Source: Pantoea rodasii
GTDB taxonomy: Bacteria; Pseudomonadota; Gammaproteobacteria; Enterobacterales; Enterobacteriaceae
Assembly (NCBI RefSeq): GCF_002095465.1
Contig: NZ_MLFP01000006.1
Coordinates: 155,444-219,443, forward strand
Direction of reading: 5' to 3'
Length of the DNA stretch: 64,000 bases
Shown here: one piece after another, positions 18,981-28,810 of the stretch
Layout of the letters: every line of letters begins with the position of its first letter
Position numbering within the stretch: position 1 is the first letter of the stretch
Translations under genes and position numbers: made by a program
Notes under the pieces: generated by a model
Seen by the model: the letters and a program-made list of their open reading frames with translations, nothing else
The model's database searches: none
Told to the model about the DNA's origin: nothing

Positions 18981-20848
18981 AGCAGTGACCTCTTGCCCAT
19001 TTGCGGCGGCCAGTAGCCCACTTCACCACGCTGGCTGCTGTTCAGCGTCAGCTCCGTAAAGGTGTTGATGGCCACCATGCGGCTGAATAGCGTGGCGAGC
19101 ACGCTGCCCAGCATCCACGGGCTGGCCCCGCCAAAAGCGTGTTCATCGACTGTCAGGGTGATGGCAATACCCCGCGCAAATACAATCGGCCCAGGCTCGG
19201 GCACACGACGAAACACCGGACGCAGTTCGCAGTGGCGCACGCCTTCAATTTGACGCGCCGTTGCCGCTTCCGCGGTATTGGCATACAGCGACAACAACTG
19301 ACGCAGTGAAGCCGCGCCCTGATCGCCCTCGCTCTCCATTAAACTCAGGTAATTGAGCTGCAGTTGGCTGATCAGCCGCCATGCCGTTGCGCCCGCAGCG
19401 AGTGCTGGCCGGGGCACACTCGGTCCCTTGCGCAGATGAATCCCCAGCACGGGCGCAGAGGTGGGCAGGGTAAATTGATCCATGCCTTGCTGTTTGAGCA
19501 GCAGCGGTAAGTCGCGATTGGTACATAACACGTCGGCCATGACGTATTGCACCGCCTCAGACCACGGCGACTGGTGCTCATCTACCAACGTGACAAACAG
19601 CTCGGAACCATTGTAACCGGTGCGCGTGCCGTAAATTTTTGCCTGATCGGACAGCGTACGCTGCTCACGTCGTTGTGAAAAATAGGCACCGTAGTTGCCG
19701 TGATCGCTACCAAAGCTGTGCCAGAACGGGCGAAAAACTTGCTCTTGATGCATCGCCTGACCGCTGCCGTACAGGCGGCCCACGCTGAACACCTCGTAAT
19801 CGAGCGGGTTGGTATTATCCACCACCAGATGATAATCGTTGCGTCCTTCCGTCAACTGAATGCGCTCGGCCACACGGGGAAACAGGTTGATGGCCGGTGT
19901 GCAATGCAGTGCCAGATGCGACGCGTCTACCCGATTTTCGAGGTCGTCGTCGGCTTTATCCAGCAGCAACACGATCTCCATTTCAGTGGCACCACGCAGC
20001 TGTTTCACCAGCGGTTGTAATCCGCTGGTGCGGAAAAACAGGAAACGTGCCGGAAAAGCGAAATACTCCTGCAATAAACGATAACCGGTGAAATTACGCT
20101 GATCGTCGGGCAACAAGGCCTCTTCGGCGGCGAATCCTTGCTGCTGCAGGGCATCAGCTTCCAGCAATACGTGCTGCGTATTATCCAGGCTGCGATACAG
20201 CACGCCGACGCAATGCGCCATCAGTAATTCCATTAGCTCACTGGCGGGCAGATCGGCACCACTCAGATGAAAGCGGATATCGGCCATCTCCAGCTGATGC
20301 AGCGGGATGTTGCCGGTGGTTTGCAGGCGGATGCGTAACGCGCGCACCGCACCACGTTGTGCGAGATTGGCGGCTGAGACCGGCAGATTCGCGGGCAAGC
20401 CGCCGAGTGAAACGTCACTGAGCTGCAGCGGTAGTAGCGTGACGTCATGAGCGGTGCGGTATTTGCAGCTTACTCCTTTGCTTTTCATCGCCTGATTTTC
20501 AATCAGTGAGCCGCGCGGGATGGAAAACCCGCTGCTGATCTTGCCTTTCATGTGGTCCGGCTGAAACTCGACAATCGCCATCGACGGCGTCGGGGCAAGG
20601 TAATTGGGGTAGATCATCTCCAGCAGTTGCTCGGTGAAACGCGGGAATTCGGCGTCCATCTTCAGCTGCACGCGAGAGGTGAGAAAGGCAAATCCTTCCA
20701 TTAAACGTTCGATGTAGGGATCGGCGACGTCGATTCCTTGCATACCCAGGCGACCAGCCACTTTCGGGTAACGATCGGCAAATTCCGCGCCCATCTCACG
20801 CAGATAGTTGAGTTCGCGATTGTAGTAGTCGAGCAGTTGAGGATTCAT
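18977..20848 (-). CDS. tssF: T6SS baseplate protein TssF
   Basis: A 623-residue baseplate protein. The N-terminus LDYYNRELNYLREMGAEFADRYPKVAGRLG is the family hallmark, given here in two parts (LDYYNRELNYLREMG, then EFADRYPKVAGRLG). GVSCKYRTAHDVTLLPL is another typical segment. Length fits the family. Its ATG overlaps the tssE stop (ATGA at 20845-20848) and its stop overlaps the tssG start, so tssE-F-G form a tightly coupled set. Confidence 0.95.
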   Translation of the reverse strand: MNPQLLDYYNRELNYLREMGAEFADRYPKVAGRLGMQGIDVADPYIERLMEGFAFLTSRVQLKMDAEFPRFTEQLLEMIYPNYLAPTPSMAIVEFQPDHMKGKISSGFSIPRGSLIENQAMKSKGVSCKYRTAHDVTLLPLQLSDVSLGGLPANLPVSAANLAQRGAVRALRIRLQTTGNIPLHQLEMADIRFHLSGADLPASELMELLMAHCVGVLYRSLDNTQHVLLEADALQQQGFAAEEALLPDDQRNFTGYRLLQEYFAFPARFLFFRTSGLQPLVKQLRGATEMEIVLLLDKADDDLENRVDASHLALHCTPAINLFPRVAERIQLTEGRNDYHLVVDNTNPLDYEVFSVGRLYGSGQAMHQEQVFRPFWHSFGSDHGNYGAYFSQRREQRTLSDQAKIYGTRTGYNGSELFVTLVDEHQSPWSEAVQYVMADVLCTNRDLPLLLKQQGMDQFTLPTSAPVLGIHLRKGPSVPRPALAAGATAWRLISQLQLNYLSLMESEGDQGAASLRQLLSLYANTAEAATARQIEGVRHCELRPVFRRVPEPGPIVFARGIAITLTVDEHAFGGASPWMLGSVLATLFSRMVAINTFTELTLNSSQRGEVGYWPPQMGKRSLL

Positions 20849-21396
20849 GCTTCGGCGTCCTTCAGGTCAAAACGGCTGTGTTCCAGATCGAGTTCGGTAC
20901 GAAACACAAACGCCAGCGGCCAGGGAATGCACCACAAATTGCCGCTGATTTCGATGGAAAGGGTGTTGTGGTTGTTGAGTGCGTTGACGTCGGTTAAGCA
21001 GCGGATTTGCAGGTCATGCGGGATGATGCGCGGCTCAAACTGCAACATCGCGCGGCGCAGCGCCGTGCGTACGTCATCCCACTCAATCTCCGACATGCGT
21101 TTGCCTGCCAGCGGGGTCAGGCCAAAGTTGATCACTGACATCTGCGCATCAGGCCAGGGCTTTAAATCGTGCTGGCTTTCGTTATTGATGCAGTTAAACA
21201 GCCATTGCAAGTCACGCAGAACCTGCGTGCGCAGGGTTTGGTGACTGATCGACTGGCGGCCTGACTCGACGTTCTGCTGTTCAGGATGGTCGTCCGTCAA
21301 TCGATCCAGCAAGCTGGGACGCATCTCATCACGAGCCGTGATGCGCTGCTGGCTGCGCGCCTGCCAGCCAGTGAAACTGTCGGGATGGGGTTTCAT
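20845..21396 (-). CDS. tssE: T6SS baseplate protein TssE (gp25-like)
   Basis: A 183-residue gp25-like wedge protein of the T6SS baseplate. It carries PSLLDRLTDDHP near the N-terminus and LNFGL-type segments (SVINFGLTPLAG, RTALRRAMLQFEPRI) typical of the GPW_gp25 family. A cysteine-free, acidic C-terminus ends in DLKDAEA. It opens a tssE-F-G transcription unit, and upstream of it lies a copy of a dispersed repeat, so this part of the locus may have its own promoter. Confidence 0.93.
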   Translation of the reverse strand: MKPHPDSFTGWQARSQQRITARDEMRPSLLDRLTDDHPEQQNVESGRQSISHQTLRTQVLRDLQWLFNCINNESQHDLKPWPDAQMSVINFGLTPLAGKRMSEIEWDDVRTALRRAMLQFEPRIIPHDLQIRCLTDVNALNNHNTLSIEISGNLWCIPWPLAFVFRTELDLEHSRFDLKDAEA

Positions 21397-21705
21397 TCAG
21401 GCTCCTTAATATTTCGATGCGAATGAGTGGCGCACCGGCTCATGCTTGTCAGCTAAGCGACAGGCGATCACGCAGTCTGGTGTCGTTCAGGGGCTGACGG
21501 TCCTCGCGCCGCTAAAGCGGTACCTTCACGCCATTCGTCTGCCTCACGGACCGGCGGGAATGGCACATCGTGTGCCAGCCCGCCTTTCGCCCGCATCCAT
21601 GCGGGCTCTCCTGGCAGACTCACTCTGTTCAGCGCTGCGGATTGTCAGCCCCTGAACGACCCCAGCCTGCTCCTCAACATGAGTGCGTGATGTGATAAGG
21701 CACGT
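21397..21705. other. Non-coding gap in the T6SS locus holding a repeat
   Basis: This 309-bp gap lies between tssE and the gene at 21706. It is filled mostly by the 179-bp inverted-repeat element annotated separately. Outside the element nothing coding is seen. Confidence 0.6.
21482..21660 (+). repeat. MITE-like inverted-repeat element, copy A
   Basis: A 179-bp element bounded by perfect 17-bp terminal inverted repeats, GTCGTTCAGGGGCTGAC and GTCAGCCCCTGAACGAC. Its core shares long segments with copies at 52168 and 52783: CCTCGCGCCGCT, CGTCTGCCTCACGGA, CTCCTGGCAGACTCACTCTG and CAGCGCTGCG. Internal short palindromes, such as CGCCCGCATCCATGCGGGC, would fold into side stems. It has no ORF. The end CAGCCTGCTC just outside the repeat is also shared with copy C. 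Confidence 0.85.
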
Positions 21706-22590
21706 CTAGCTCGTCGGTTGGGTAGGATCGCGTTGCTGCAGACGAAGCGCCTCGACCTGATGCCAGTTGAGCTGGCTGGGGCTGGCGTCAATCTGCCAGC
21801 GATGTAACGCATCCGCCATCAGCTGGGCATTGGCGTTGTCATCATGCAATTGCGCTTCGCTGGCTTTTACCAGCACATCACCGTGAAAACGCCAGGCCAG
21901 ATGTGCAGGATCCCACGGCAGTAATAACCAACTCTGCGCGTCCACGCCGCTGGCGAGGATCAAACGCTGATTGTTGGCTGCCACCACCTGCGCGTCGCGG
22001 GCACCGACGGGCAGGTCGATCAGCGGATACCCTTGCAGGAACCAGAGTGCCGCGCTGGCGTCAGCTTGATGCAACTGACCGGCACCGCTGATCCAACCGT
22101 CCTTGTCACACTGCGGATGCGCATCAAAGGTAAAGCGCGCATCGCCTGACGCGGGCCAGTAGGTGCGCATTTGGCAGTTATCATTGATGCGGAAACGCTG
22201 CCACGGCGTGGTGTCGGCTTGCGCGACCACGACTTTCGGTTTGGGCGGGATACGCCAATTCTCTTTCGCCGTCACATCACCTTCACGCACTGCTTTGCCG
22301 TTGCTGTCGATCAGCGTCCAGTGCAGCGTGTTGAGGCCGCGACACTGGCGTTGCAGCAGCTGACCAACCTGTGGCACGAAGGTTTCCAGCGCATCCGGTT
22401 TTAACTCGCCCTGCGGTTCGAAGTGCAGCGCCACGCTGTCGTCACACCAGCTTTTGACGCGTCCATCCACTACGTTATCCAGCCAGGCGCTGAGACGCAG
22501 CGTGGGCGACCAGACGATGCGCACGCTTTTGGCTTCGCTCGCCACGGGCAACAGCAGCAGCGATAGCAATACTGCGGAAGCAGTTTTCAT
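21706..22590 (-). CDS. Secreted T6SS-linked protein of unknown function
   Basis: A 294-residue protein starting MKTASAVLLSLLLLPVASEA, a clear signal peptide, so it is periplasmic or outer-surface. The start at 22590 follows GAGGAG by six bases, and it overlaps the pppA stop region, so it is part of the FHA-pppA transcript. The mature domain is rich in Trp and has a few cysteines (CDD, CRG, CQM, CDK), possibly disulfide-linked. I do not recognise a named Tss/Tag family. Its place between the phosphatase and tssE suggests an accessory role in T6SS control or assembly. Confidence 0.75.
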   Translation of the reverse strand: MKTASAVLLSLLLLPVASEAKSVRIVWSPTLRLSAWLDNVVDGRVKSWCDDSVALHFEPQGELKPDALETFVPQVGQLLQRQCRGLNTLHWTLIDSNGKAVREGDVTAKENWRIPPKPKVVVAQADTTPWQRFRINDNCQMRTYWPASGDARFTFDAHPQCDKDGWISGAGQLHQADASAALWFLQGYPLIDLPVGARDAQVVAANNQRLILASGVDAQSWLLLPWDPAHLAWRFHGDVLVKASEAQLHDDNANAQLMADALHRWQIDASPSQLNWHQVEALRLQQRDPTQPTS

Positions 22591-22600
22591 CGCCTTCTCC

Positions 22601-23380
22601 TCAGTCGCGCTGCGACAACAAAATACGCTGCGCATCGCCCAGTGAACTCAGCAGCGTGGACTCTTGCGGATCGCCCATCCACACCGCCATGGCGCTGAAG
22701 TTGTCACCGTTGTCCTCTGGCTTCATACGCTGCAACAGCGCCAGCCACTCTTGCGGATGGCTCACCATGCGCAAAGTTTGCTCCAGGTCACTGACGTCCA
22801 TCTCGTGCCAGAAGCCATCGGTACACAGCAAAAAGACATCGCCATCTTCCAGCGCCAGCACATCGCTGTAGCTGGCTTCTCGCTCCTCTTTCATGCCCAG
22901 CGCGAAATAGAGCAGATTTTGATTAATCGCCTCGCTGGGATAACCCGCGTCCTGCATGCGCTGCGCCAGACTATGATCGCGCGTCATTTCCAGCAGGTAG
23001 CCACGTCGAAAGTGGTACAAGCGGCTGTCTCCGGCATGCGCCCAATAGGCGAGCTGGTAATCACGATCGATAAACAAACTCACCAGCGTGGTGCCCATAT
23101 TTTTCAAGGCGTCGTGATGGTGCTGCTGCTGTTTGATCGCCTGATTAGCGGAGGCGATATAGCCACGGATGCGCTGTGCATCCAGATGATTGTCGCCGTC
23201 AAACTGGGTGATGATGGTGTCGCACGCCAGACGTGCAGCGGTGTCGCCGCCGTTCTCGCCCGCAATGCCGTCGCACATCACGAAGCAGGCGGCGCGAGCG
23301 CCCAGCGCGTTCGCCAGTCGGTCCTGATTGGTGCTGCGTTTGCCCTGATGGCTGATGGACGCGAACGTTATATTCATCAT
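22601..23380 (-). CDS. pppA: PP2C-type phosphatase of the T6SS
   Basis: A 259-residue PP2C phosphatase. The metal-binding motifs are present: GKRSTNQDRL, CFVMCDGIAGENGGD (D-G), WAHAGDSRLYHFR (A-G-D-S) and LLCTDGFWHE (D-G). Known T6SS PppA removes phosphate from the FHA protein, opposing PpkA. Its start overlaps the end of the FHA gene, which it follows in the transcript. Confidence 0.95.
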   Translation of the reverse strand: MMNITFASISHQGKRSTNQDRLANALGARAACFVMCDGIAGENGGDTAARLACDTIITQFDGDNHLDAQRIRGYIASANQAIKQQQHHHDALKNMGTTLVSLFIDRDYQLAYWAHAGDSRLYHFRRGYLLEMTRDHSLAQRMQDAGYPSEAINQNLLYFALGMKEEREASYSDVLALEDGDVFLLCTDGFWHEMDVSDLEQTLRMVSHPQEWLALLQRMKPEDNGDNFSAMAVWMGDPQESTLLSSLGDAQRILLSQRD

Positions 23381-25080
23381 TGATCCGTTTTTTGCGTTTG
23401 CAGGTCTTTGTAATGGTTCACTTCAACGTCGTAGGCGTGCAGGAAGGCTTCGCCAAACAAGGTATGAAAATCGTCGTCAATTTCACTGGCGATGGTTTGA
23501 TAACGTTTCACGAACGCATCCCAACGCGCGGCCTTACGTGAGGCGGAAAACAGATGGCGACTACTCTCTTCCTGCTGCAAATTGTCGGGGTTAAAGGATT
23601 GCAGCATGGCGGTGATGATGGCGCGGATACCGGCAATCATGCCGAGCTGGTGCGCTTGCAAGTCGACCAGCGCATCGCGCACCGCTTTTTCGGGTTCCAT
23701 AAAACCTGGCATCTGGCTGCTGAACATCTGCACCAGCACGCTTTTCCCCGAGGGCAGCAGCTTGAACGGGTTATTCGCCTGTTCGAGGATCATGGTCATT
23801 TCGGCATTCACGCCACGTTTCAGCATGGTGCGCGAGGACAACAGCGCGACGGTGCCTTGTGAAAACAGACTCAGCAGCTGGCCCAGCAGATGCATCTGCT
23901 CTTTGTCGAGATGCGGCTGGCTATCGAGATCGGCGAGGTCGGCACCCTCAAGAAATGCCTGTAAAAGTTCTGACTCCACGCCTGGGGTATTTGCGGCACG
24001 TCGCTGCGCGGCGGTTTTGTAACTCACCGGATCGATGCCCATGCGGCCACTGGCTCGACGGGCATTGGAGTGCTCGGGTTGCCCTTGCTGAACACGCGGT
24101 GTCGGAATCGGTGCGGGTTCAGATAGCGGTATTTCTGACAATGGTGTTGGCAATGGCGATGCGGGTGTTGCAGTTGGCGATGCGGGTGCCAATGCAGAGG
24201 TTACGGGTGCTGAAGTCTGTACCGCAGCGGGTGGTGGCGTGTGCTGCGCAGCGAACGCAGGCGCGGCTTCCGGCTGAAACAGGTCAGGCGGTGTTAACGG
24301 CTGCGCCTGACCGTTCATCAGGCCAAAGGGATCGCTGTCATCAGGCTGCGCGCTGCCGCTGCTGCCAAACAGCGCCAGTGGGTCGAGTTCGGTTTGCGGT
24401 TGCGGGTGCGCCACTCGCGGCTGATCGCGCAGCGTCGTGGGCGTGGCATCCTGCAAAATAGTGGGCTGCTGGAACAGGTCATTGTCGGTAAACAGGCGTG
24501 CCGGATCGCTTTCGCGTACGCCAAGCTCGGTCAGATCCGTGTGCTGCGATTCCTGACTCAGCGGATCAATCGGATTGAGCGCTTTCGCGGCGGGCTGCGT
24601 CAGCGGATGCTGCGCATCGGGCGCGGCTGGGGCCACTTTGGGCGTGGCAAAATCCCGCGACAAACTGTCCCAAATCTCACCGGGCACGTTCGCCTCAGTG
24701 CTGCGCGGTACGGCTTTCGCCTGTGCAGAGGAGGGCATCGAGACGCGCGGCGCCGGCATTTGCCCATCAATCTCACTCACTTCCAGCGTGTAATCGCCAA
24801 TGCCGAGCAGATCGCCGCTCTGTAATTCCACCTGGCGACCGTGCTCCAGCGGAATGCCGTTAAAATCCACGTTGATCACGTTACCGCGATTGGTGATGCG
24901 GCATTCGCCTTCGGCAGAGGTGTGTACCAGCAGTTGCAGCCGCGAAATGGTACGACTGTCGTCGGGCAGGATAAAGTTGTTGTCTTCACTGCGGCCAATG
25001 GTGCCGCCTGGCGGGTAGAAATCAACGCTGGTCAGCGGAGGCTGTACGCCGTTTTTACTCTCAACAAGGGTGAATCGCAT
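23377..25080 (-). CDS. tagH: T6SS FHA-domain protein (Fha/TagH)
   Basis: A 567-residue protein. The start at 25080 (MRFTLVESKNG) is chosen by an AGG eight bases upstream. Residues about 1-100 are an FHA phosphothreonine-binding domain (GTIGRSEDNNFILPDDSRTISRLQ, read as GRSEDNNFILPD then SRTISRLQ). A long Pro/Ala/Gln-rich disordered linker follows (about 110-370), and then the T6SS-specific C-terminal domain with LLQAFLEGADL and FLEPE-type segments (MPGFMEPEKAVRDAL). In characterised systems it is the switch phosphorylated by PpkA. Confidence 0.93.
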   Translation of the reverse strand: MRFTLVESKNGVQPPLTSVDFYPPGGTIGRSEDNNFILPDDSRTISRLQLLVHTSAEGECRITNRGNVINVDFNGIPLEHGRQVELQSGDLLGIGDYTLEVSEIDGQMPAPRVSMPSSAQAKAVPRSTEANVPGEIWDSLSRDFATPKVAPAAPDAQHPLTQPAAKALNPIDPLSQESQHTDLTELGVRESDPARLFTDNDLFQQPTILQDATPTTLRDQPRVAHPQPQTELDPLALFGSSGSAQPDDSDPFGLMNGQAQPLTPPDLFQPEAAPAFAAQHTPPPAAVQTSAPVTSALAPASPTATPASPLPTPLSEIPLSEPAPIPTPRVQQGQPEHSNARRASGRMGIDPVSYKTAAQRRAANTPGVESELLQAFLEGADLADLDSQPHLDKEQMHLLGQLLSLFSQGTVALLSSRTMLKRGVNAEMTMILEQANNPFKLLPSGKSVLVQMFSSQMPGFMEPEKAVRDALVDLQAHQLGMIAGIRAIITAMLQSFNPDNLQQEESSRHLFSASRKAARWDAFVKRYQTIASEIDDDFHTLFGEAFLHAYDVEVNHYKDLQTQKTDQ

Positions 25081-25148
25081 AGGCATTACCTGCAAAAGTG
25101 CATGCGAGGGCGCCCCGAGGGACGCCCCAACAAACCGATCGGAATCGA

Positions 25149-25631
25149 TTAAGACGCGGTGTTGGTTTTGATATTCCAGCCGAAAGTGGTATCTGCACCC
25201 GCTGCGCCGTCTTCCGACTGCTGGGTATAGATATCTTCGACCTGCGCCGCCTGGAACGAATACTCGATCCCTACGGTGTCATCATCACGTGAACCGGTGA
25301 ACTGCACGCTGGTCACCAGCACTTCGGTCAGATTGATTTTGTTGTAAATAATCTGCGAGCCGCCGGCTTTGGTGACGTGAAACTCCAGGGTGGGGATGTG
25401 CTTACCGTTGGAGCAGTACAACATCAGCGTTGGTGTCGCTTTGTCGATACGCGCGTGCACGTGCAGGTCCTGATAATTAACTTTACCTGCACCGCCGCCG
25501 CCACCCACGCTCATGTTATTCGGCTGATTCGCTCCCCAGTTGAAAGAAAGAATATCGATCCAACCGGTGTGTGCTGAGTCTTTAGATTCGCCTTCCACGC
25601 CTTCCGGCTTCAGATACATTGCGATGGTCAT
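25149..25631 (-). CDS. hcp: T6SS tube protein Hcp
   Basis: A 160-residue Hcp (TssD), the hexameric inner-tube protein expelled by the sheath. The motif GWIDILSFNWGANQP, a glycine run (SVGGGGGAGK) and the EYSFQAAQVE C-terminal segment are typical. AGGAG lies nine bases before the ATG. It sits between tssC and the FHA gene in the same orientation. Confidence 0.95.
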   Translation of the reverse strand: MTIAMYLKPEGVEGESKDSAHTGWIDILSFNWGANQPNNMSVGGGGGAGKVNYQDLHVHARIDKATPTLMLYCSNGKHIPTLEFHVTKAGGSQIIYNKINLTEVLVTSVQFTGSRDDDTVGIEYSFQAAQVEDIYTQQSEDGAAGADTTFGWNIKTNTAS

Positions 25632-25694
25632 GCTGATAACACTCCTTAGTAATGAACAAGCAAAAAATGGGCGAAAATGTGCGCCCAGAGGGTT

Positions 25695-27194
25695 TTATCC
25701 TTGCTGCTGTTTCAGCGAAGGGAGTTTCGATACCAGACGCAGAGAAACCGTCAGGCCTTCAAGCTGATAGTGCGGACGCAGGAAGAACTTCGCGGCGTAG
25801 TAGCCTGGATTGTCCTCTTGCTCCTCAACGGTGACGCGCGCATCAGCCAGCGGCTTGCGGGCTTTGGTTTCCTGAGTGGAGTTGACCGGATCCCCATCGA
25901 CGTAGCGGATGATCCACGAGTTGAGCCAGCGCTCCATATCGGCGCGCTCCTGGAAGGAACCGATCTTGTCGCGCACGATGCACTTCAGATAGTGGGCGAA
26001 GCGGCAGCAGGCAAACAGATAGGGCAGACGAGCCGCGAGTTGGGCATTGGCGGCGGCATCGGCATCGTAATAATCTTCTGGCTTTTGCAGTGACTGCGCG
26101 CCGATAAAGGCGGCAAAGTCAGAGTTTTTCCGGTGCACCAGCGGGATAAAGCCGTTTTTCGCCAGTTCGGCTTCACGACGATCGCTGATGGCGATTTCGG
26201 TTGGGCATTTCATGTCCACGCCGCCGTCGTCGGTTGGGAACACGTGGCACGGCAGATTCTCCACCGAACCACCGGACTCCACGCCACGAATCGAAGTGCT
26301 CCAGCCAAACTGCTTGAATGAGCGGTTGATGTTGGCGGCCATGGCGTAAGCGGCGTTGGCCCAGGTGTAGTTTTTATGGGTAGCGCCTTCGGTATCTTCG
26401 GTGAAATCGAAGCTATCGACCGGGTTAGTGCGAACACCGTAGGGTAAACGTGCGAGGAAGCGAGGCATCACCAGGCCGAGATAGCGGGTGTCTTCACTTT
26501 CACGCAGCGTGCGCCATGCGGCGTATTCGGTGTTGGAGAAGATCTTGGTGAGATCGCGTGGGTTAGCCAGCTCCTGCCAGGACTCCATCTGCAACGCGCT
26601 GGGGGCCGCGCCGGTGATCACCGGACAGTGCGCGGCGGCACCGATTTTCGCCAGTTCGCCCAGCAGCTCAACATCCGGCGGGCTGTGGTCAAAGTAGTAA
26701 TCCCCGACCAGGCAACCGTAGGGTTCGCCACCAAACTGGCCATACTCTTCTTCGTAGATTTTCTTGAACAGCGGGCTCTGATCCCAGCCCACGCCTTTGT
26801 AGCGTTTCAGCGTGCGGCTCAGCTCTTTTTTACTGATGTTCATCACGCGGATTTTCAGCATCTCGTCGGTTTCGGTGTTGTTCACCAGATAGTGCAGGCC
26901 GCGCCAGGCGCCTTCGAGCTGCTGAAAACTCTCGTGATGCATAATGGCGTTGACCTGCTGCGACAGTCTGGCGTCAATTTCAGCGATCAGCGCCTGAATG
27001 GTGCGGTAGGCATCGTCAGACACCGGCAGGGTGTTTTCCAGCGCCTGTGCAGCGAGGGTTTGCACCGCCTGTGAAATAGCGTCACGCGCCTGATCGTTGT
27101 TCGGGCGAAACTCTTTGTTCAGCAGCGCGCTGAAGTCGCTCTGGGTGACGGTTTCCGTCTGCAGGCGTGCGTTTTGAGAGGCAGCATTACTCAT
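25695..27194 (-). CDS. tssC: T6SS sheath large subunit TssC
   Basis: A 499-residue contractile sheath protein. The start at 27194 (MSNAASQ) overlaps the tssB stop by eight bases. Family markers are ESFQQLEGAWRGLHYL, the GVGWDQSPLFKKIYEEEYG region and PRFLARLPYG. Its length is normal. It pairs with TssB to form the sheath recognised by ClpV. Confidence 0.97.
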   Translation of the reverse strand: MSNAASQNARLQTETVTQSDFSALLNKEFRPNNDQARDAISQAVQTLAAQALENTLPVSDDAYRTIQALIAEIDARLSQQVNAIMHHESFQQLEGAWRGLHYLVNNTETDEMLKIRVMNISKKELSRTLKRYKGVGWDQSPLFKKIYEEEYGQFGGEPYGCLVGDYYFDHSPPDVELLGELAKIGAAAHCPVITGAAPSALQMESWQELANPRDLTKIFSNTEYAAWRTLRESEDTRYLGLVMPRFLARLPYGVRTNPVDSFDFTEDTEGATHKNYTWANAAYAMAANINRSFKQFGWSTSIRGVESGGSVENLPCHVFPTDDGGVDMKCPTEIAISDRREAELAKNGFIPLVHRKNSDFAAFIGAQSLQKPEDYYDADAAANAQLAARLPYLFACCRFAHYLKCIVRDKIGSFQERADMERWLNSWIIRYVDGDPVNSTQETKARKPLADARVTVEEQEDNPGYYAAKFFLRPHYQLEGLTVSLRLVSKLPSLKQQQG

Positions 27195-27747
27195 CGTGTT
27201 TCTCCGTTTCGCTTTCATCGTTCGAGGCGGTAGCCGGTTTAGGGGCTGCGGCCAGCGTTTTCAGTAAGGTCGGGTTTTTTAGCACTTCGGCAATCAGCGC
27301 TTCGGCACCGTTTTTGCCATCCATGTAGGAGAGCAGGTTGGAGAGTTGCGTACGGGCTTCCAGCAGCTCATTGAGAGGATCCACACGGCGCACAATCGCA
27401 TCGGGCAGAAAATCTTCCATGCTGTTGAAGGTGAGAACGACGCCGACTTTGCCTTCACCGGTCAGGGTGTTATCCACGTGATACGCCAGATGCGGCTTCA
27501 GCGCTTTCATGCGCTCATCGAAGTTATCGATATCCACTTCGAGGAACTTACGCTCGGCAATCTCCGGCTGATCTTCCGTGGGTTGCCCCACCAGATCGGC
27601 CATCACGCCCATCACGAAAGGCAGCTGCACCTTGCGTTCAGAGCCATAAATCTCCACGTCATACTCAATCTGCACGCGTGGCGCACGGTTGCGCGAGATG
27701 AACTTCTGTCCACTGCGGGCGCGTTTAATGGTGGGGAAGTTAGCCAT
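27187..27747 (-). CDS. tssB: T6SS sheath small subunit TssB
   Basis: A 186-residue sheath protein. The start at 27747 (MANFPTIKRARSG) follows GGAG by six bases. The FLEVDIDNFDERMKALKPHL segment (given as FLEVDIDNFDER, then MKALKPHL) and DFLPDAIVRRVDPLNELLEAR are family hallmarks. It is directly upstream of tssC, as in nearly all systems. Confidence 0.97.
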   Translation of the reverse strand: MANFPTIKRARSGQKFISRNRAPRVQIEYDVEIYGSERKVQLPFVMGVMADLVGQPTEDQPEIAERKFLEVDIDNFDERMKALKPHLAYHVDNTLTGEGKVGVVLTFNSMEDFLPDAIVRRVDPLNELLEARTQLSNLLSYMDGKNGAEALIAEVLKNPTLLKTLAAAPKPATASNDESETEKHDE

Positions 27748-27784
27748 AGTGTTCTCCATGAGTTATGTGCCTGAGATCAGGCGT

Positions 27785-28800
27785 TTATTCGCCCGCACGG
27801 CCAAACAGGCCCTGCAGTTGGGTGACGGCGTCGGGCGCTAGGTCACGAATAATGTCGAGGAAATCGAGTTGAATCAGACGCTGTACGCGTTCGAGCATGA
27901 TCGGTGCCGGATGGCTCGGTTCGTGTTGCTGAAAGTAGAGGCGGATTTTTCCAGCATCAACTCGGCATCAGCGCGAGATTGGATCGGGACCTGCTGCCAG
28001 CTCAGCGGTGCAGGGCGGACAGTGGCCGCAGGCTGCACTGGCTCTGATGCTGTTTCTTCGGCTGCTGGTTCCGCCGCAGCGGGCGGTGCCGCCTGTACCG
28101 GCAGCAAAGGCAGCAGCAGGGTGAGCGCTTTTTCCGTGGTTGCGAGGTCCGGCCGATCTGCCGCATCAAGATGATGCTCAAGCGACTCACGCAGCAGAGT
28201 GAAATGATGAGTGAGGGTGTGAATGGCCTCGGCACTGGCGAGGTCCGGCTGCTGTAACGCCTCACGTAAACGCGCGATCCCGCCGGGGAAATCGGCCACT
28301 TCGCTTTTGCTGCCGTCGAGCAGGGCGATGGCATCCCGCAGGGTAATTTCACCGGTGGCGCTTTTCAGCAGCCAGCAGTTGCGCATAGCCCGGCATAAGC
28401 CCGATTGCGAACCCAGTGCTGCCAGTGCACTGACGCGCATCAGCAGATCCGGTTCGCCGTCAAACTCTAGCGCCGGATGCAGCGTGGGCCAGTAACGCGC
28501 GATGGATTCACTCAGCAACGTGATGCCAGCCGCGCAGCCCGATAATCCCTGAGTGTGCGTCCAGGCTTCCGACAGGATGAGCAGTAAACGAATATCCCGC
28601 GTGCGGCTTAACAGTTGCTCGGCCTGCTGCGCCACCAATTGCCAGTCGGGTGGCTCGGCCGGAATGATGGTGTTGCCAAACTGCTGCTCCGTTTTGCCAC
28701 TGCGCGCCTGCTCCAGTGCCATAAACGCGGCATCGTACTCGAGGTCATCACCGCAGGGCGCATCGTCACGCAGCGGTGCAAGAAGGGCGTCAATATTCAT
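27785..28800 (-). CDS. tssA: T6SS cap protein TssA (apparent frameshift near the end)
   Basis: An ImpA-domain TssA that primes tail assembly at the membrane. The start at 28800 gives MNIDALLAPLRDDAPCGDDLEYD, the family opening. The frame breaks at a minus-strand run of five A (27946-27950 as T). After MLEK the ORF goes off frame, while one more A gives MLEK-IRLYFQQHEPSHPAP followed by DFLDIIRDLAPDAV and QLQGLFGRAGE, the expected TssA C-terminus, ending at 27785. The repaired protein is 338 residues. Confidence 0.9.
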
Positions 28801-28810
28801 CTTTTCACCG

